From: DAOTVX01 sp034436015
Lineage (GTDB): Bacteria; Chloroflexota; Anaerolineae; Anaerolineales; Villigracilaceae
Direction of reading: 5' to 3'
Assembly (NCBI GenBank): GCA_034436015.1
Contig: DAOTWG010000031.1
Location: 62,001 to 126,000, forward strand
DNA: 64,000 nucleotides
A program made the position numbers and the translations under genes. Numbering within the stretch: position 1 is the stretch's first letter; each line of letters opens with the position of its first letter. Under the pieces are notes generated by a model. That model saw only the letters and a program-made list of their open reading frames with translations. It was not told the origin of the DNA and ran no database searches. Shown here piece by piece: positions 35,463 through 45,400 of the stretch.

Positions 35463-37546
35463 AGCGCGCCTCTCCCGTCCCTGCCTTGCTGATTCTGGTT
35501 TCCTTCCTCTTCGCTTGCCGGTTGACGGAGCAGATCGCACTACCCGCCGAGGGGCGAACGCCTGCCCCAATGACTCCAACGACTATCCCTGGCGTCTTTG
35601 CTAGCCCTGAAAACGGCATCAGTCTGCGCTATCCGCGCGGTTGGAAATTGGAGAGCGGCGAGAATGAACAGAATCTTGCCGTTTTCATAAGCACGGATCG
35701 CGCCTTGTACTCGTATCTCTACGTCTTTCCGGCCGCCGATGAAACACTAGAGGAAGCAGCGCGCAGCATCGCACAAGAGGCCCTGAGTGGGTTACAGGAG
35801 GTGACTTACCTCGCCGATGAACAAATTGCTTTGGACGATGGTCATGCGGCCTGGCAGACGTTGATCACCGCCAAGACCGAGGATGGCCGTGATCTCAAGA
35901 TTCACCTTCTGACTCTCGTGCACGGCGCGCGTCAATTCCTGCTGATGTCTTTCGCTTCGCCGAAAGCGTATGACTACTACGCGGACGACCTGATGACGAT
36001 GATCGCCAGCATCCATGCCGAGATGCCTGCCCTCTACAACATCCCGCGCGAACAGGCACTGGTTCTATCGGACACGGAGAGCACCAACCCGCGCGACCAT
36101 GACCCTGCCACCACCCACTTCGCCGGAGATAAACTCGTCTTCAGTGGGCTGGTGGCTTTTGACCCACAGTTGAACCTAATTCCTGATTTAGCCGAATCGT
36201 GGGAAGTCTCCCCTGATGGTACGATCTATACCTTCTACCTGCGCCAAAACGCCCGTTTTCACGATGGCCGGCCCGTTTCTGCACAGGACGTGGTCTACTC
36301 ATGGGAACGCGCTGCCGATCCTGCGACCGGTTCGGATACCGTCCTCACCTATCTCGGCGATATCGTTGGCGTCAGGGAAAAGCACGAAGGCAAGGCCGAC
36401 CACATTCGCGGTTTGAAGGTCTTGGATGATCATACCCTGCAAGTCACCATTGATGCCCCCAAGCCCTACTTTTTGCTCAAACTGACCTATCCGACCGCTT
36501 TCGTGGTCGATCGCGCCAACGTCGAGTCGGGGAGCGAATGGTATCGCAAACCAAACGGCACCGGCCCCTATAAGTTAACGCGTTGGGATCGCTTCAAGGT
36601 CAAAATCTATCAGGCGAACGAGGATTTCTATCTGGGCGCGCCGGTCATCCCATACGTCGTTGTGCAACTATATAGCGGTATTCCGATTCGACTTTACGAG
36701 GCAGGCGAGATTGACATTGCGCCGGTCTATTCCTATGACGTAGAGCGCGTCAGCAACCCGTCGGAGCCGCTTCATGCCGACTTGCACTCGAATGTGGATT
36801 TGTGCACTCATTATGTCGTCTTTGATGTCGGCCGGCCGCCGTTCGATGACGTCAAAGTGCGTCAGGCGTTTACGATGGCGTTCGATCGACAGAAGTACAT
36901 TGATGTTGTGTTCCATGGCGTTGGTCTGCCGGCCAAGGGACTCTATCCGCCTGCGTTGCCCGGATACAATCCTGCTCTGGAAGGTTTACCTTACGACCCT
37001 GCTCGTGCCCGCCAACTGCTCGCCGAATCGAAGTACAAAGGCCCGGCCGGCCTGCTGCCGATCGTTTACACCAGCGCCGGTATTGGCAACGGGAACGACC
37101 CTTTGGCTGCTGCCCTGGCTCAAATGTGGGAGCAAAACCTAGGCGTGACGATTACCATCGAAAATCTGGACCCTAACCTGTTCTATGACTTGCTTTACGA
37201 TGGCAAACATGGTCAAATCTTCGAGCAGGGCTGGTGCGCCGATTACCCTGACCCGGAGAATTTCATTGACATTCTCTTCCATAGCGGCGCGCAGCAGAAT
37301 CTGGGTGATTATAACAATCCTGCACTGGATGCTATCTTGGAAGAGGCGCGCGTGGAGCGTGACGTAACCCGCCGCATCCGGTTATATCAACAAGCAGAAG
37401 AGATTCTCGTCCAGGACGCGCCGGCCATCTTTCTACATCATTCCATCTCGTACATTCTGGTCAAACCGTATGTCCAGGGGTACACGTTGACGCCGATTGA
37501 TATCTCCTTCGGTCGTTACATCTGGCTCGATTGGAGCAAACAGTAG
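35459..37546 (+). CDS. Lipoprotein family 5 solute-binding protein with extra N-terminal domain
   Basis: A 695-residue lipoprotein with lipobox LFAC. An N-terminal domain of about 150 residues (NGISLRYPRGWKLESG to MIASIHAEMP) has the look of a PsbP/Mog1-type fold and is not part of usual solute-binding proteins. The remainder is SBP_bac_5: GLVAFDPQLNLIPDLAESW, YTFYLRQNARFHDGRPVSAQDVVYSW, GTGPYKLTRW, FTMAFDRQKYIDVVFHG, QGWCADYPDPENFID. Such proteins deliver peptides or related ligands to an ABC importer, but no permease lies nearby. It is coupled to the zinc peptidase upstream by an ATGA overlap, so it may bind peptides released by that enzyme (inference). Confidence 0.85.
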   Translation: MKRASPVPALLILVSFLFACRLTEQIALPAEGRTPAPMTPTTIPGVFASPENGISLRYPRGWKLESGENEQNLAVFISTDRALYSYLYVFPAADETLEEAARSIAQEALSGLQEVTYLADEQIALDDGHAAWQTLITAKTEDGRDLKIHLLTLVHGARQFLLMSFASPKAYDYYADDLMTMIASIHAEMPALYNIPREQALVLSDTESTNPRDHDPATTHFAGDKLVFSGLVAFDPQLNLIPDLAESWEVSPDGTIYTFYLRQNARFHDGRPVSAQDVVYSWERAADPATGSDTVLTYLGDIVGVREKHEGKADHIRGLKVLDDHTLQVTIDAPKPYFLLKLTYPTAFVVDRANVESGSEWYRKPNGTGPYKLTRWDRFKVKIYQANEDFYLGAPVIPYVVVQLYSGIPIRLYEAGEIDIAPVYSYDVERVSNPSEPLHADLHSNVDLCTHYVVFDVGRPPFDDVKVRQAFTMAFDRQKYIDVVFHGVGLPAKGLYPPALPGYNPALEGLPYDPARARQLLAESKYKGPAGLLPIVYTSAGIGNGNDPLAAALAQMWEQNLGVTITIENLDPNLFYDLLYDGKHGQIFEQGWCADYPDPENFIDILFHSGAQQNLGDYNNPALDAILEEARVERDVTRRIRLYQQAEEILVQDAPAIFLHHSISYILVKPYVQGYTLTPIDISFGRYIWLDWSKQ

Positions 37547-38006
37547 CGTGGATTCTTCTAAAAAAGCGAAGGCCATCCCGTAGCCGACGACGGAGGTAGT
37601 AGGATGAGATTTATTCCCTGGCCGACGGCAAAGGGCAGGCAGACTCCATTTTGCAAACGAAGTTGGACGTGACGCGTTGCCCCCGCCTGCCACCCGAAGA
37701 CAACGGGCAAAGGTCAGGCGCGCTCACGTGGTATGGCTGTTCCTAGGGAGGCCATCAGCCTGATACTGGGGCAGAGGTAATGCGGAGCCTGGACTATGCT
37801 TGACCTCGCCAGGCTTTGCCGCGTGAGCGTCGGTCATGGAGCAGTGTTGCGTGTTTACGCAAAAGTCGTAGCGTGCCCCTAGGCATTTTGCCCCAGGGGC
37901 CATACCGCTGACAGCTCGTGGATGTGTACACATTTGGACACACATTGTGAAAATTCGCACTTTCTGGTACAATCTTTCAAAACCCAAAGCCCAGGAGAAT
38001 ATAGCC
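37547..38006 (+). promoter_or_regulatory. Intergenic region with the serC promoter and palindromes
   Basis: No convincing gene in these 460 bases. A stem of nine pairs with one mismatch lies at 37875-37900 (GCCCCT.../...AGGGGC). A perfect 10-base palindrome TGTGTACACA lies at 37923-37932. The promoter is TTGTGA (37945-37950), a 17-base spacer and TACAAT (37968-37973), about 33 bases before the serC ATG. The palindrome, 12 bases before the -35, is a candidate operator. Confidence 0.6.
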
Positions 38007-39101
38007 ATGTCCCCCAAGCGCGTTTTCAACTTCAATCCAGGGCCAGCCGCTTTACCCTTGCCTGTTCTCGAGCAAGCGCAGGCCGAAATGCTTGATTTCC
38101 GTGGAACGGGCATGTCGGTTATGGAGATCAGCCATCGTTCGAAGGAATTCGAGGCGCTTATCAAAGAAGCGGAAGCCGACCTTCGCGAACTGCTCCAGGT
38201 TCCTGCTGACTACAAAGTGCTCTTCCTGCAGGGCGGCGCCACGCTGCAATTCGCCATGGCGCCGATGAATTTACGCCCCAATGGCAGCTCCGCCGATTAC
38301 CTGTTGACCGGTTCCTGGGGCAAGAAGGCGTTCAAGGAGGCGCAAAAACTTGGCGCGACTCGGCTGGCCGTCAGCGCCGAGGCCAGCAACTTTGATCATG
38401 TGCCCTCTCCCTCGGAGCTCGCTTTGGATCCAAAGGCTGCCTATCTCCATTTCACCTCGAACGAGACCATTCAAGGCGTCGAGTTCTTTGAGGAGCCCAC
38501 GCCCCCGGCGGGCGTACCGCTGGTCTGCGATGCCTCCTCGGATTTCCTCAGTCGCCCGCTGGATATTTCCAAATACGGTCTTCTCTATGCCGGCGCGCAG
38601 AAGAATGTTGGGCCGGCGGGCGTGGTCATTGTCATCATCCGTTCGGATTTACTGGAGCGCACACCGGCCAACCTGCCCAGTATGCTCAACTATAAGGAAC
38701 TGGCAGCCGAGAACTCTTTGCTCAATACCCCGCCTTGCTGGAACGTGTATATCGTGAGCCTGGTGCTGAAGTGGCTCAAAGCCCAGGGCGGGCTAACGGA
38801 AATAGAAAAACGCAATCGCGCCAAGGCAGATTTGCTCTATAAGATCATTGATGAGAGTGATGGTTTCTATCGCGGCCATGCTCGCCTCGATAGCCGTTCC
38901 GTGATGAACGTCACGTTCCGCCTGCCTTCTGAGACGCTGGAAGAACAGTTCGTCGCCGAAGCCAAGAAAAACGATCTCATCGGTCTGAAAGGGCATCGCT
39001 CGGTGGGCGGCATTCGCGCATCCATTTATAACGCGGTCACGCTGGAAGCAGTGGAGAGCCTGGCGCAGTTCATGAAAGAATTCCAGCGCAAAAACGGTTG
39101 A
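38007..39101 (+). CDS. serC: Phosphoserine aminotransferase
   Basis: A PLP enzyme converting 3-phosphohydroxypyruvate to phosphoserine in serine synthesis (also used in B6 synthesis). The 364-residue protein begins with the family signature FNFNPGPAALP. It also has DFRGTGMSVMEISHRSKEFE, LFLQGGATLQFAM, the Asp of CDASSDFLSRP, and the PLP lysine in YAGAQKNVGPAG. ATG 38007 follows AGGAG; the frame extends 60 bases further upstream, but that stretch crosses the promoter. serA and serB are not in the window. The serine could feed the serine palmitoyltransferase seen near 59 kb. Confidence 0.96.
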   Translation: MSPKRVFNFNPGPAALPLPVLEQAQAEMLDFRGTGMSVMEISHRSKEFEALIKEAEADLRELLQVPADYKVLFLQGGATLQFAMAPMNLRPNGSSADYLLTGSWGKKAFKEAQKLGATRLAVSAEASNFDHVPSPSELALDPKAAYLHFTSNETIQGVEFFEEPTPPAGVPLVCDASSDFLSRPLDISKYGLLYAGAQKNVGPAGVVIVIIRSDLLERTPANLPSMLNYKELAAENSLLNTPPCWNVYIVSLVLKWLKAQGGLTEIEKRNRAKADLLYKIIDESDGFYRGHARLDSRSVMNVTFRLPSETLEEQFVAEAKKNDLIGLKGHRSVGGIRASIYNAVTLEAVESLAQFMKEFQRKNG

Positions 39102-39134
39102 CCATCTGTTGTTAGCCCCCCTTTTCGGATTTCA

Positions 39135-39173
39135 GGATGGGACGTGTCCAGAGATAGGTGGCGCGTCCCATCC
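39135..39173 (+). terminator. Putative terminator after serC
   Basis: A ten-base perfect stem GGATGGGACG (39135-39144) / CGTCCCATCC (39164-39173) with a 19-base loop, followed by TTGCCTTTCT. It lies 34 bases after the serC stop. The large loop makes it less certain. Confidence 0.55.
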
Positions 39174-39231
39174 TTGCCTTTCTATAGCCTCATTGCCCCT
39201 GCGTTTGAGCGAGTATAATTATGTACTAACT

Positions 39232-41028
39232 ATGCGACGACGCCGACTTTGCTGTTTCTTCGCCGCGCTCCTCCTCGCTGGCGGTTTTGTCTCCTGTCAG
39301 CGCCGGGCGGAGATGCGCCTTCCTTCCTCGCCGTCTCCTACGCTTTTCCCTTCGCCAACATCCACGACGACAACCGCCTCGCCTGTGCGCGAACCACCCG
39401 CTCTTCTCCTCTCACTGACCGAGGGGAATGCTATCCATCTTTTTGCATACTCCCCCAATCTCTCGCTGATCCGTCTCACGGCCGATCCCTGGGATGATGT
39501 TACCCCGGCCATTAGCCCAGATGGGAAACAGATCGCGTACGCCTCGCGCCGCAACGGCTACTGGGATCTTTATTTGCTCACGCTCGCCGATGGCACCGTG
39601 ATCCGGCTGAGCGACACTCCCGAATACGAGGGCGCGCCTTCCTGGTCATCGGACGGCCTCTGGCTGGTGTATGAGGCCTATGTGGACGAAAATCTGGAAT
39701 TGTTCGTTCGCTCGGTCGCCGACGGTCAGCAGGCGCCGATTCGAGTCACGAACGATGCCTTTTCCGATCGCATGCCCGCTTGGGCACCCCCGCCGCGCCA
39801 GCAGTGGGTGGCGTTCGTCTCGAATCGCAACGGTCAGGATGACATCTGGATTGCCGATCTGGGAAGGGCCGGGGAGGAGCGGTTCCTCAACGTCTCTCGT
39901 TCGCCGAAAAGCACGGAATCGCACCCAGCCTGGTCGCCCAATGGCAATTTCCTGGCCTGGAGTGCGGTTTCTGAGGAAAACGGTCTGGCCGGCCTTTACG
40001 TTTGGGATAGCCGCGCGCCAGACGAGCGGCCACGCTGGGTGGGCAGCGGTCACTGGCCGGTCTGGCTGGATGAGACGCACATTGCCGCACTGGTTGCCAC
40101 GCCCAACGAGTACTTTGTGGTGGTCTACGCCTGGCCGGAAGGGACAGTGACCTTCCCGCCCACTCCAATTCGGGGAACGCCCTATGGATTGACTGTGTTG
40201 CCGGGCGGCCTGCTGCGCTCCTTGCCGGAACTTTTCCGTCAGGCAGCCGAACGAACGTCTGCCCCTTTATATTCGCCGCAAATCAGCCAGAATCCAGATA
40301 TCCCCGGGGGAAGGGCGATGCTGGTGGATATTCCTGGCATTCAAGCGCCCTACCCTCAATTGCACGACGCGGTGGATGAGGCGTTTCAGGCGCTCCGTCA
40401 ACGCGTGGCGGAAGTCGCCGGCTGGGATGCGCTGGCTGCGCTGAGCAACGCGTTTGTGCCGCTCACCGTCCCCCTCGAACCCGGCCTGAGCGAAGACTGG
40501 CTCTACACCGGTCGCGCCTTCGCGCTCAATCCGCTCTTGCTCAACGCCGGTTGGATGGTCATCGGTCGCGAGGATTTTGGCCAGCAGACCTACTGGCGCG
40601 TTTACCTGCGCGTCCTGGCGCAGGACGGTTCCATGGGCTTGCCCCTGCGCGAGGTACCCTGGGATCTTATCGCTCGTTATAACCGTGATCCTGCCGTCTA
40701 CGATCGGGGCGGGCAATGGGCTTCGACCGTGCCTCCTGGCTACTGGCTCGACCTGACTGCGCTGGCACGCGAATACGGTTGGGAACGTTTGCCGGCGCTA
40801 GCGAACTGGCGCTCCTACTTTCAGGGCGCGCGTTGCGGCGAATTCGTCTGGAGACAAGGGCTGGACTGGCAAACGGCCATGTTACAGTTATACCCGCCGG
40901 ATATTTTCGTCACCCCGACGGTGGTCATTCCGCCAACGCGTACGCCGACCCGCACTCCATGGCGCTGGGTTTCACCGACGCCTTCGCTGACCCCCTCCCC
41001 CCGCCCTACGTTCACGTCTTCCCCGTGA
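39232..41028 (+). CDS. TolB-like beta-propeller lipoprotein
   Basis: A 598-residue lipoprotein (signal ending GGFVSC) with a Ser/Thr/Pro linker, then PD40/TolB-type beta-propeller blades: AISPDGKQIAYASRRNGYWDLYLL, SWSSDGLWLVYE, WAPPPRQQWVAFVSNRNGQDDIWI and SWSPNGNFLAWS-like repeats. The C-terminal half (about 270-560) is a separate alpha/beta region of unknown fold, ending in a Thr/Pro-rich tail. Its role is unknown; propellers of this kind bind proteins or glycans at the cell surface. The start follows a TATAAT box (39214-39219) by 12 bases with no Shine-Dalgarno. The next gene begins 4 bases after the stop. Confidence 0.78.
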   Translation: MRRRRLCCFFAALLLAGGFVSCQRRAEMRLPSSPSPTLFPSPTSTTTTASPVREPPALLLSLTEGNAIHLFAYSPNLSLIRLTADPWDDVTPAISPDGKQIAYASRRNGYWDLYLLTLADGTVIRLSDTPEYEGAPSWSSDGLWLVYEAYVDENLELFVRSVADGQQAPIRVTNDAFSDRMPAWAPPPRQQWVAFVSNRNGQDDIWIADLGRAGEERFLNVSRSPKSTESHPAWSPNGNFLAWSAVSEENGLAGLYVWDSRAPDERPRWVGSGHWPVWLDETHIAALVATPNEYFVVVYAWPEGTVTFPPTPIRGTPYGLTVLPGGLLRSLPELFRQAAERTSAPLYSPQISQNPDIPGGRAMLVDIPGIQAPYPQLHDAVDEAFQALRQRVAEVAGWDALAALSNAFVPLTVPLEPGLSEDWLYTGRAFALNPLLLNAGWMVIGREDFGQQTYWRVYLRVLAQDGSMGLPLREVPWDLIARYNRDPAVYDRGGQWASTVPPGYWLDLTALAREYGWERLPALANWRSYFQGARCGEFVWRQGLDWQTAMLQLYPPDIFVTPTVVIPPTRTPTRTPWRWVSPTPSLTPSPRPTFTSSP

Positions 41029-41032
41029 AACA

Positions 41033-42163
41033 ATGAAACGCACCCTGGGCGTTCTCGCGAATAATAGAAAGGTCTGGCGCGAGAAGTTGCGCGGGCCAGC
41101 CGGTGTTCTCCTGGGTTGTTGTGAGATATTGGTTTTTGTGGGAGTGCTCACAGCTTGCTACACCGCCTCTACGACGCCTACACTTTCTCCGACCGATCTC
41201 GACCTCACACCCTTCGCGCCGTCAGCAACGCCAGAACCGATCGCGTCGAGGCAGGCCCAAACCGCCGACCCGCTGCGATTCGTGCTCCCGACCCCTCCTG
41301 TAGAACTTCTCTCGGCCTGGCGTCCACCGTTATATCCGAGTCCCTGGGCGATTTCACAATTCGATCACTTCTACTTTGCCCGCCCTATCGCGGCTGATGA
41401 GGTCAGCTGGCCGGTGGCCGATTACCGCTATGGCGGAATTTTTTTTAGCCCGCAGAATGCGCATACCGGCATAGACATCCCCGCTAACTACGGCGCGCCG
41501 GTCCTCGCCGCGGCTCCAGGTCAGGTCGTCTGGGCCAATTATGGCCTCTACAGCGGGATAAAAGAGAATCGCAGAGATCCCTACGGGCTGGCTGTTGTCC
41601 TGCAACATCCTTTCGGCTACCAGAATCAACGCCTGTACACGGTCTATGCCCATCTTTCGGAAATTGAGGTCGCGCCCGGACAGTGGCTGGAAACCGGCGA
41701 GGTCTTGGGAAAGGTAGGGAATACCGGCTTTACGACCGGCGCGCATCTTCACTTTGAGGTGCGTCTTGGTGTCAATGACTCGCATCACACACTCAATCCC
41801 GAACTCTGGCTGACGCCGCCCCAGGGTTGGGGTGTGCTCGTTGGCCGTCTGACGGATTACTACTTGCGTCCCCTGATCGGTCACCTTGTCCTTGTCGAGA
41901 ATCTGGATACGGGACAGCGGTGGCAGGTTAAGACATATGGTTCGCTAGGCGCAAACAGCGACCCTTATTACAAGGAGAACCTTGTGCTGAGCGATTTGCC
42001 GGCCGGGCGCTATCTGGTCCGCGTGCCTTCGAGCAGTTATAGGAGCAACCTCGAAGTGGAAATTCGGCCGGGGCAAATAACCTACTTTTTCTATCAGGCC
42101 TGGGTCGGATTCTCTACGGCCCTGCCTCGTGCCCCGATGGAAGTCGCCATACCGAAGCCGTAG
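41033..42163 (+). CDS. M23 family (LytM-type) metallopeptidase lipoprotein
   Basis: A 376-residue secreted lipoprotein (lipobox VLTAC after a long N-region). The catalytic domain, about residues 135-260, has the zinc site NAHTGIDIPANYG (His...Asp) and THLHFE-like AHLHFEVRLG, plus VYAHLSEIEVAPGQWLETGEVLGKVGNTG typical of peptidoglycan-active M23 enzymes. A C-terminal beta-rich domain with a carboxypeptidase-regulatory-like segment (LSDLPAGRYLVRVPSSSY) follows. It probably cuts cell-wall peptide bridges or binds the wall. It lies four bases from the propeller gene and converges on the giant sortase gene. Confidence 0.88.
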   Translation: MKRTLGVLANNRKVWREKLRGPAGVLLGCCEILVFVGVLTACYTASTTPTLSPTDLDLTPFAPSATPEPIASRQAQTADPLRFVLPTPPVELLSAWRPPLYPSPWAISQFDHFYFARPIAADEVSWPVADYRYGGIFFSPQNAHTGIDIPANYGAPVLAAAPGQVVWANYGLYSGIKENRRDPYGLAVVLQHPFGYQNQRLYTVYAHLSEIEVAPGQWLETGEVLGKVGNTGFTTGAHLHFEVRLGVNDSHHTLNPELWLTPPQGWGVLVGRLTDYYLRPLIGHLVLVENLDTGQRWQVKTYGSLGANSDPYYKENLVLSDLPAGRYLVRVPSSSYRSNLEVEIRPGQITYFFYQAWVGFSTALPRAPMEVAIPKP

Positions 42164-42362
42164 CGCTTTCCACAAAGGGATGTATGGCCGATCTTGCCCT
42201 ACGAGAGCCTCTAAAGAGGAGAGCGCAAACGCCCTGCCGATGCTCTTCTGCATAGTGGCGATGGGGGGAGCGGGTACCCGAGATCCGGCGCGAGGGATCC
42301 ATACAAGGGGATTGAGTCAAAGCCTGCCTGTACCTGTACACTCGTAGGGCCTAGCAAAGCAA

Positions 42363-42391
42363 ACAAGACCGCCGGAGGCCGACGGTCTTGT
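42363..42391. terminator. Bidirectional terminator between M23 and the giant gene
   Basis: Nine-base perfect stem ACAAGACCG / CGGTCTTGT with an 11-base loop between two convergent genes. Both flanks are T-rich in the respective direction (CACTCTTTCTC on plus; TTGCTTTGC on minus). The rest of the 253-base gap holds nothing recognisable. Confidence 0.75.
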
Positions 42392-42416
42392 CACTCTTTC
42401 TCACTCACGCGATTCG

Positions 42417-45400
42417 TTACTCGCCGGTCTGGATTTTGACTTGCACGGCGCGAACCACGATGCGATAGCGATAGCTTTCTGTATGTTCGTTGTAGTCGCG
42501 GCAGGTGATAAGAGTCAGCCAAGGGTACTCTTCGTGACGCAGGACCGATAGGTCGTCGGGCCAGACGCGCCGTACCTGCCGCACCTCGTAGAGGTATTGC
42601 TGTCGGCCAAGGTGGATGATAATTCGGTCGCCCCAGAAGAGAGTATGGAGGTTGAAGAAGGGGCCCGGCAAGCCGTTGGCAAGATAAACATGCGCTGTCA
42701 AGGCGGAATTGCCTTTCCAGGTAGGGAAGGCTGTTCCCTCCAGCCAGCCGGCTTGGTTGGAGAGCCAGGTCAAATCCCAGCCGGAGGTGCGGAGCGGCAC
42801 ACCGACGATGGGGACGTTCAGGCCCAGTTTGGGAATTTCCAGACGCAGGCTGCCCAAGGCGGTGAACTGGCGGTCGAGGGGTCGTGGTGGCAGGATGGTG
42901 ACGCGCCCTGGGGCAAAGCCGGTGGCGGGAAGGGCGGGGGTGGAGATGACAAGTTGTGTCTGCACGCCGTAAATATTCACCTCGCTGCCAGGGTCGTAAT
43001 AGCGTTCGGTAGAGGTGTTGTTATACGGCGATTGCGGCGCGCTGATGTCGCCTGGCAGGCTGGTCCACTCGAGAGCGGCGGTGTTTGAGACGCGCTGACC
43101 AGGCGAGAGGTTGCCCAATATGGCCTGGAACTGGACAATGGCTTCTGTGCGGCTGCCGCCGGTCAGCAGTGGGAAGGTAGGCCAGCGCACTCGCAGCGTA
43201 GGAGCAGCCGTGTCGTCGGTTGTGCCGCCGGGAGGGCCGCTGACAATGGTAAGCGAGCCGGGCACGTAGGTCAAGCCTGTTGGCAAAACATCGGTCAGGA
43301 CGACGTCGAAGGCGTCCACATTGCTTTGGGCTGTGTGCCGAGAGGTCAAAGTGAAAGTGATCACCGATCCTGGCGGGGCAACGGTGCGGTTGGCGGTTTT
43401 ACTGAGTGCGAAATCGGGCTCTACGATGCTTACATTGGGCGCGGAGGCGGCAAGCGAGCCGCTGGCCCAGGTGAGCGAGGCGCTGTTGTTCAACGTCACG
43501 CTGTCCTGGTTCTCGATGGTGTCCAGCACGACGACTCGGTATTGAACGGTCACTGCGCCGTCACTGCTGCCCGTGTTGCTGACATCGCCGAGGGTGAAGG
43601 TGACGCGGCGGCCGGGATCGGCCGGGTTGTCGCTGCCGGGCGGTTCGGTCCAGATGGTCGGGTTGGTCGGGTCGTTGCAGGCTGCCGCAAAGTCGCCGGC
43701 GAGGGTGGTGATGATGTCGGGGGAGGAAGGCGTGATGGAGAGGCAATCCACGAAGGCCAGGCCGCGGTCGAGGGTGTCGGTCAGTGTCAGGTTGGGCATC
43801 GTGCCGCCGGCCGGGACGGTGAAGACAATCTCGTAGGTGAGAATCTCGCCGATGGCGACGGAGGGATCGGCGGTGAAGCCCTGGTTGGTGGCGAGGAGAG
43901 ATTTGGTCAGGTCGCTGTTGGGCAAGGTCAGGACAGCGTCGGTATCGTCGTCGTCATTGTTGTCCGGCGTCAGATCGGGACCGTTCGAGCCGTCGTCTCG
44001 CACGTGCGCCTGATTGAGCATGGACGCGCCGGGGAAGGGGTCATTTACCTGAATGGTGACCGTTCGGGTGACGGCCGGCGCGCTGGCGGCCAGGTCGAAG
44101 GACGGCCAGGTCACCACGCCTGTAGCGCTGTTGTAGGTTCCGCCGTTGCTGGCCGAAACGAAGGTGGTGTTGGCCGGCAGGGTATCGGTCACCACTACGC
44201 CGGCGGCGCCCTGCGTGCCGACGTTGGCGATTGTCAGGGTGTAGGTTATCGTTTGGCCGGGGGAGACGACCGTGAAGCCATCGTCTTTGGTGATGGTCAG
44301 GTCGGGCGCGGCGGTTACGGGCGTCTCGTCGTCGTCGCTGTTGTCGGCGGGATTGGCGTCGCTGCCTTGCGCGCCGCCATCGGCGATGGAGGCGGTGTTG
44401 GCGATTTGCGTCACGCCGGCAGGCAAGGGATTGTCCACTGTGACGGCAAAGACAACCGAGCCGCTGTCGGCAGGGTCGAGCGCGCCGAGGGCGAGGGTGC
44501 AGGTCGTTCCGGCCGGGCTGCCATCGGCGCAAGACCAGCCGGGCGTGCTGGCGCCGGCGTTGAAGGTCGTGTTGGCCGGGACGGTTTCGGTGATGACCAC
44601 GCCGCTGGCGACGCTGTTGCCGGCGTTGGTGTAGGCCAGGGTGTAAGGAACGGTATCGCCGGCGTTGACGGTGACGCCGCCATCGTCCTTGGTGATCTGT
44701 AGGTCAACGGCGGTGAAGGTGACGTTCTGGCCGTCGCTATCGGCGTAGTCGTTCACGCCGCCGGAGCCGTCGCGCTTGTACGGATCCACGCCGGTCAAGG
44801 ATGCCCAGGTGAGATTCGCCGTGTTAGCGACGACTTCTCCCGGAATGGTAGGCGGCGAGACAATGACAGCCTGGTACTGAACGGTTAGCACACAGCCCAG
44901 TGGCAGGGAGGCAATCGTCAGGCTGATGTTGTTGCCGGCGCTGCGATCGGTGACCGTTCCGGCGCAGCCGCCGGGGGCGTCCGAGACGGTCGGCGGGAGA
45001 GAGACCTCCACGCTCTCCGGCAGGTTATCGCTGATGCTCAAGTCGAAGGCGTGCGCTGTGCTGCTGATCAGGTGCTGGATGGTAAGCGTGTACGTAAAGG
45101 TTTGACTGCCGCCGGGGGTGGCATTGTCTACAGTTTTGGTAATGTTCAGCTCCGGCTCGACGACCGTCACGGTTGTGCTGTCGGTGAGCGACTTGGGGTT
45201 GCCCTGGGCGTCGTCGTAGGTGAGCGCCGCGTTGTTGGTGCGGGGGACGCCGTTCTGGTTGCCGAACACGTTCGCCACGGTGACGTTGTAGGTGATGGTG
45301 ACCGGGCTGGAGGAGACGGCGGTGTCGCCGAACGTCCACGTCAGGGTGGTGGGCGCAGAGCCGTCGTTGGGGCCGCCGACGGCGAAGGTCGGCGCGGGGC

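Noticed and set aside
37724..38164. Minus-strand frame upstream of and into serC
   Set aside because: It overlaps the serC promoter and coding start and shows no recognisable protein.
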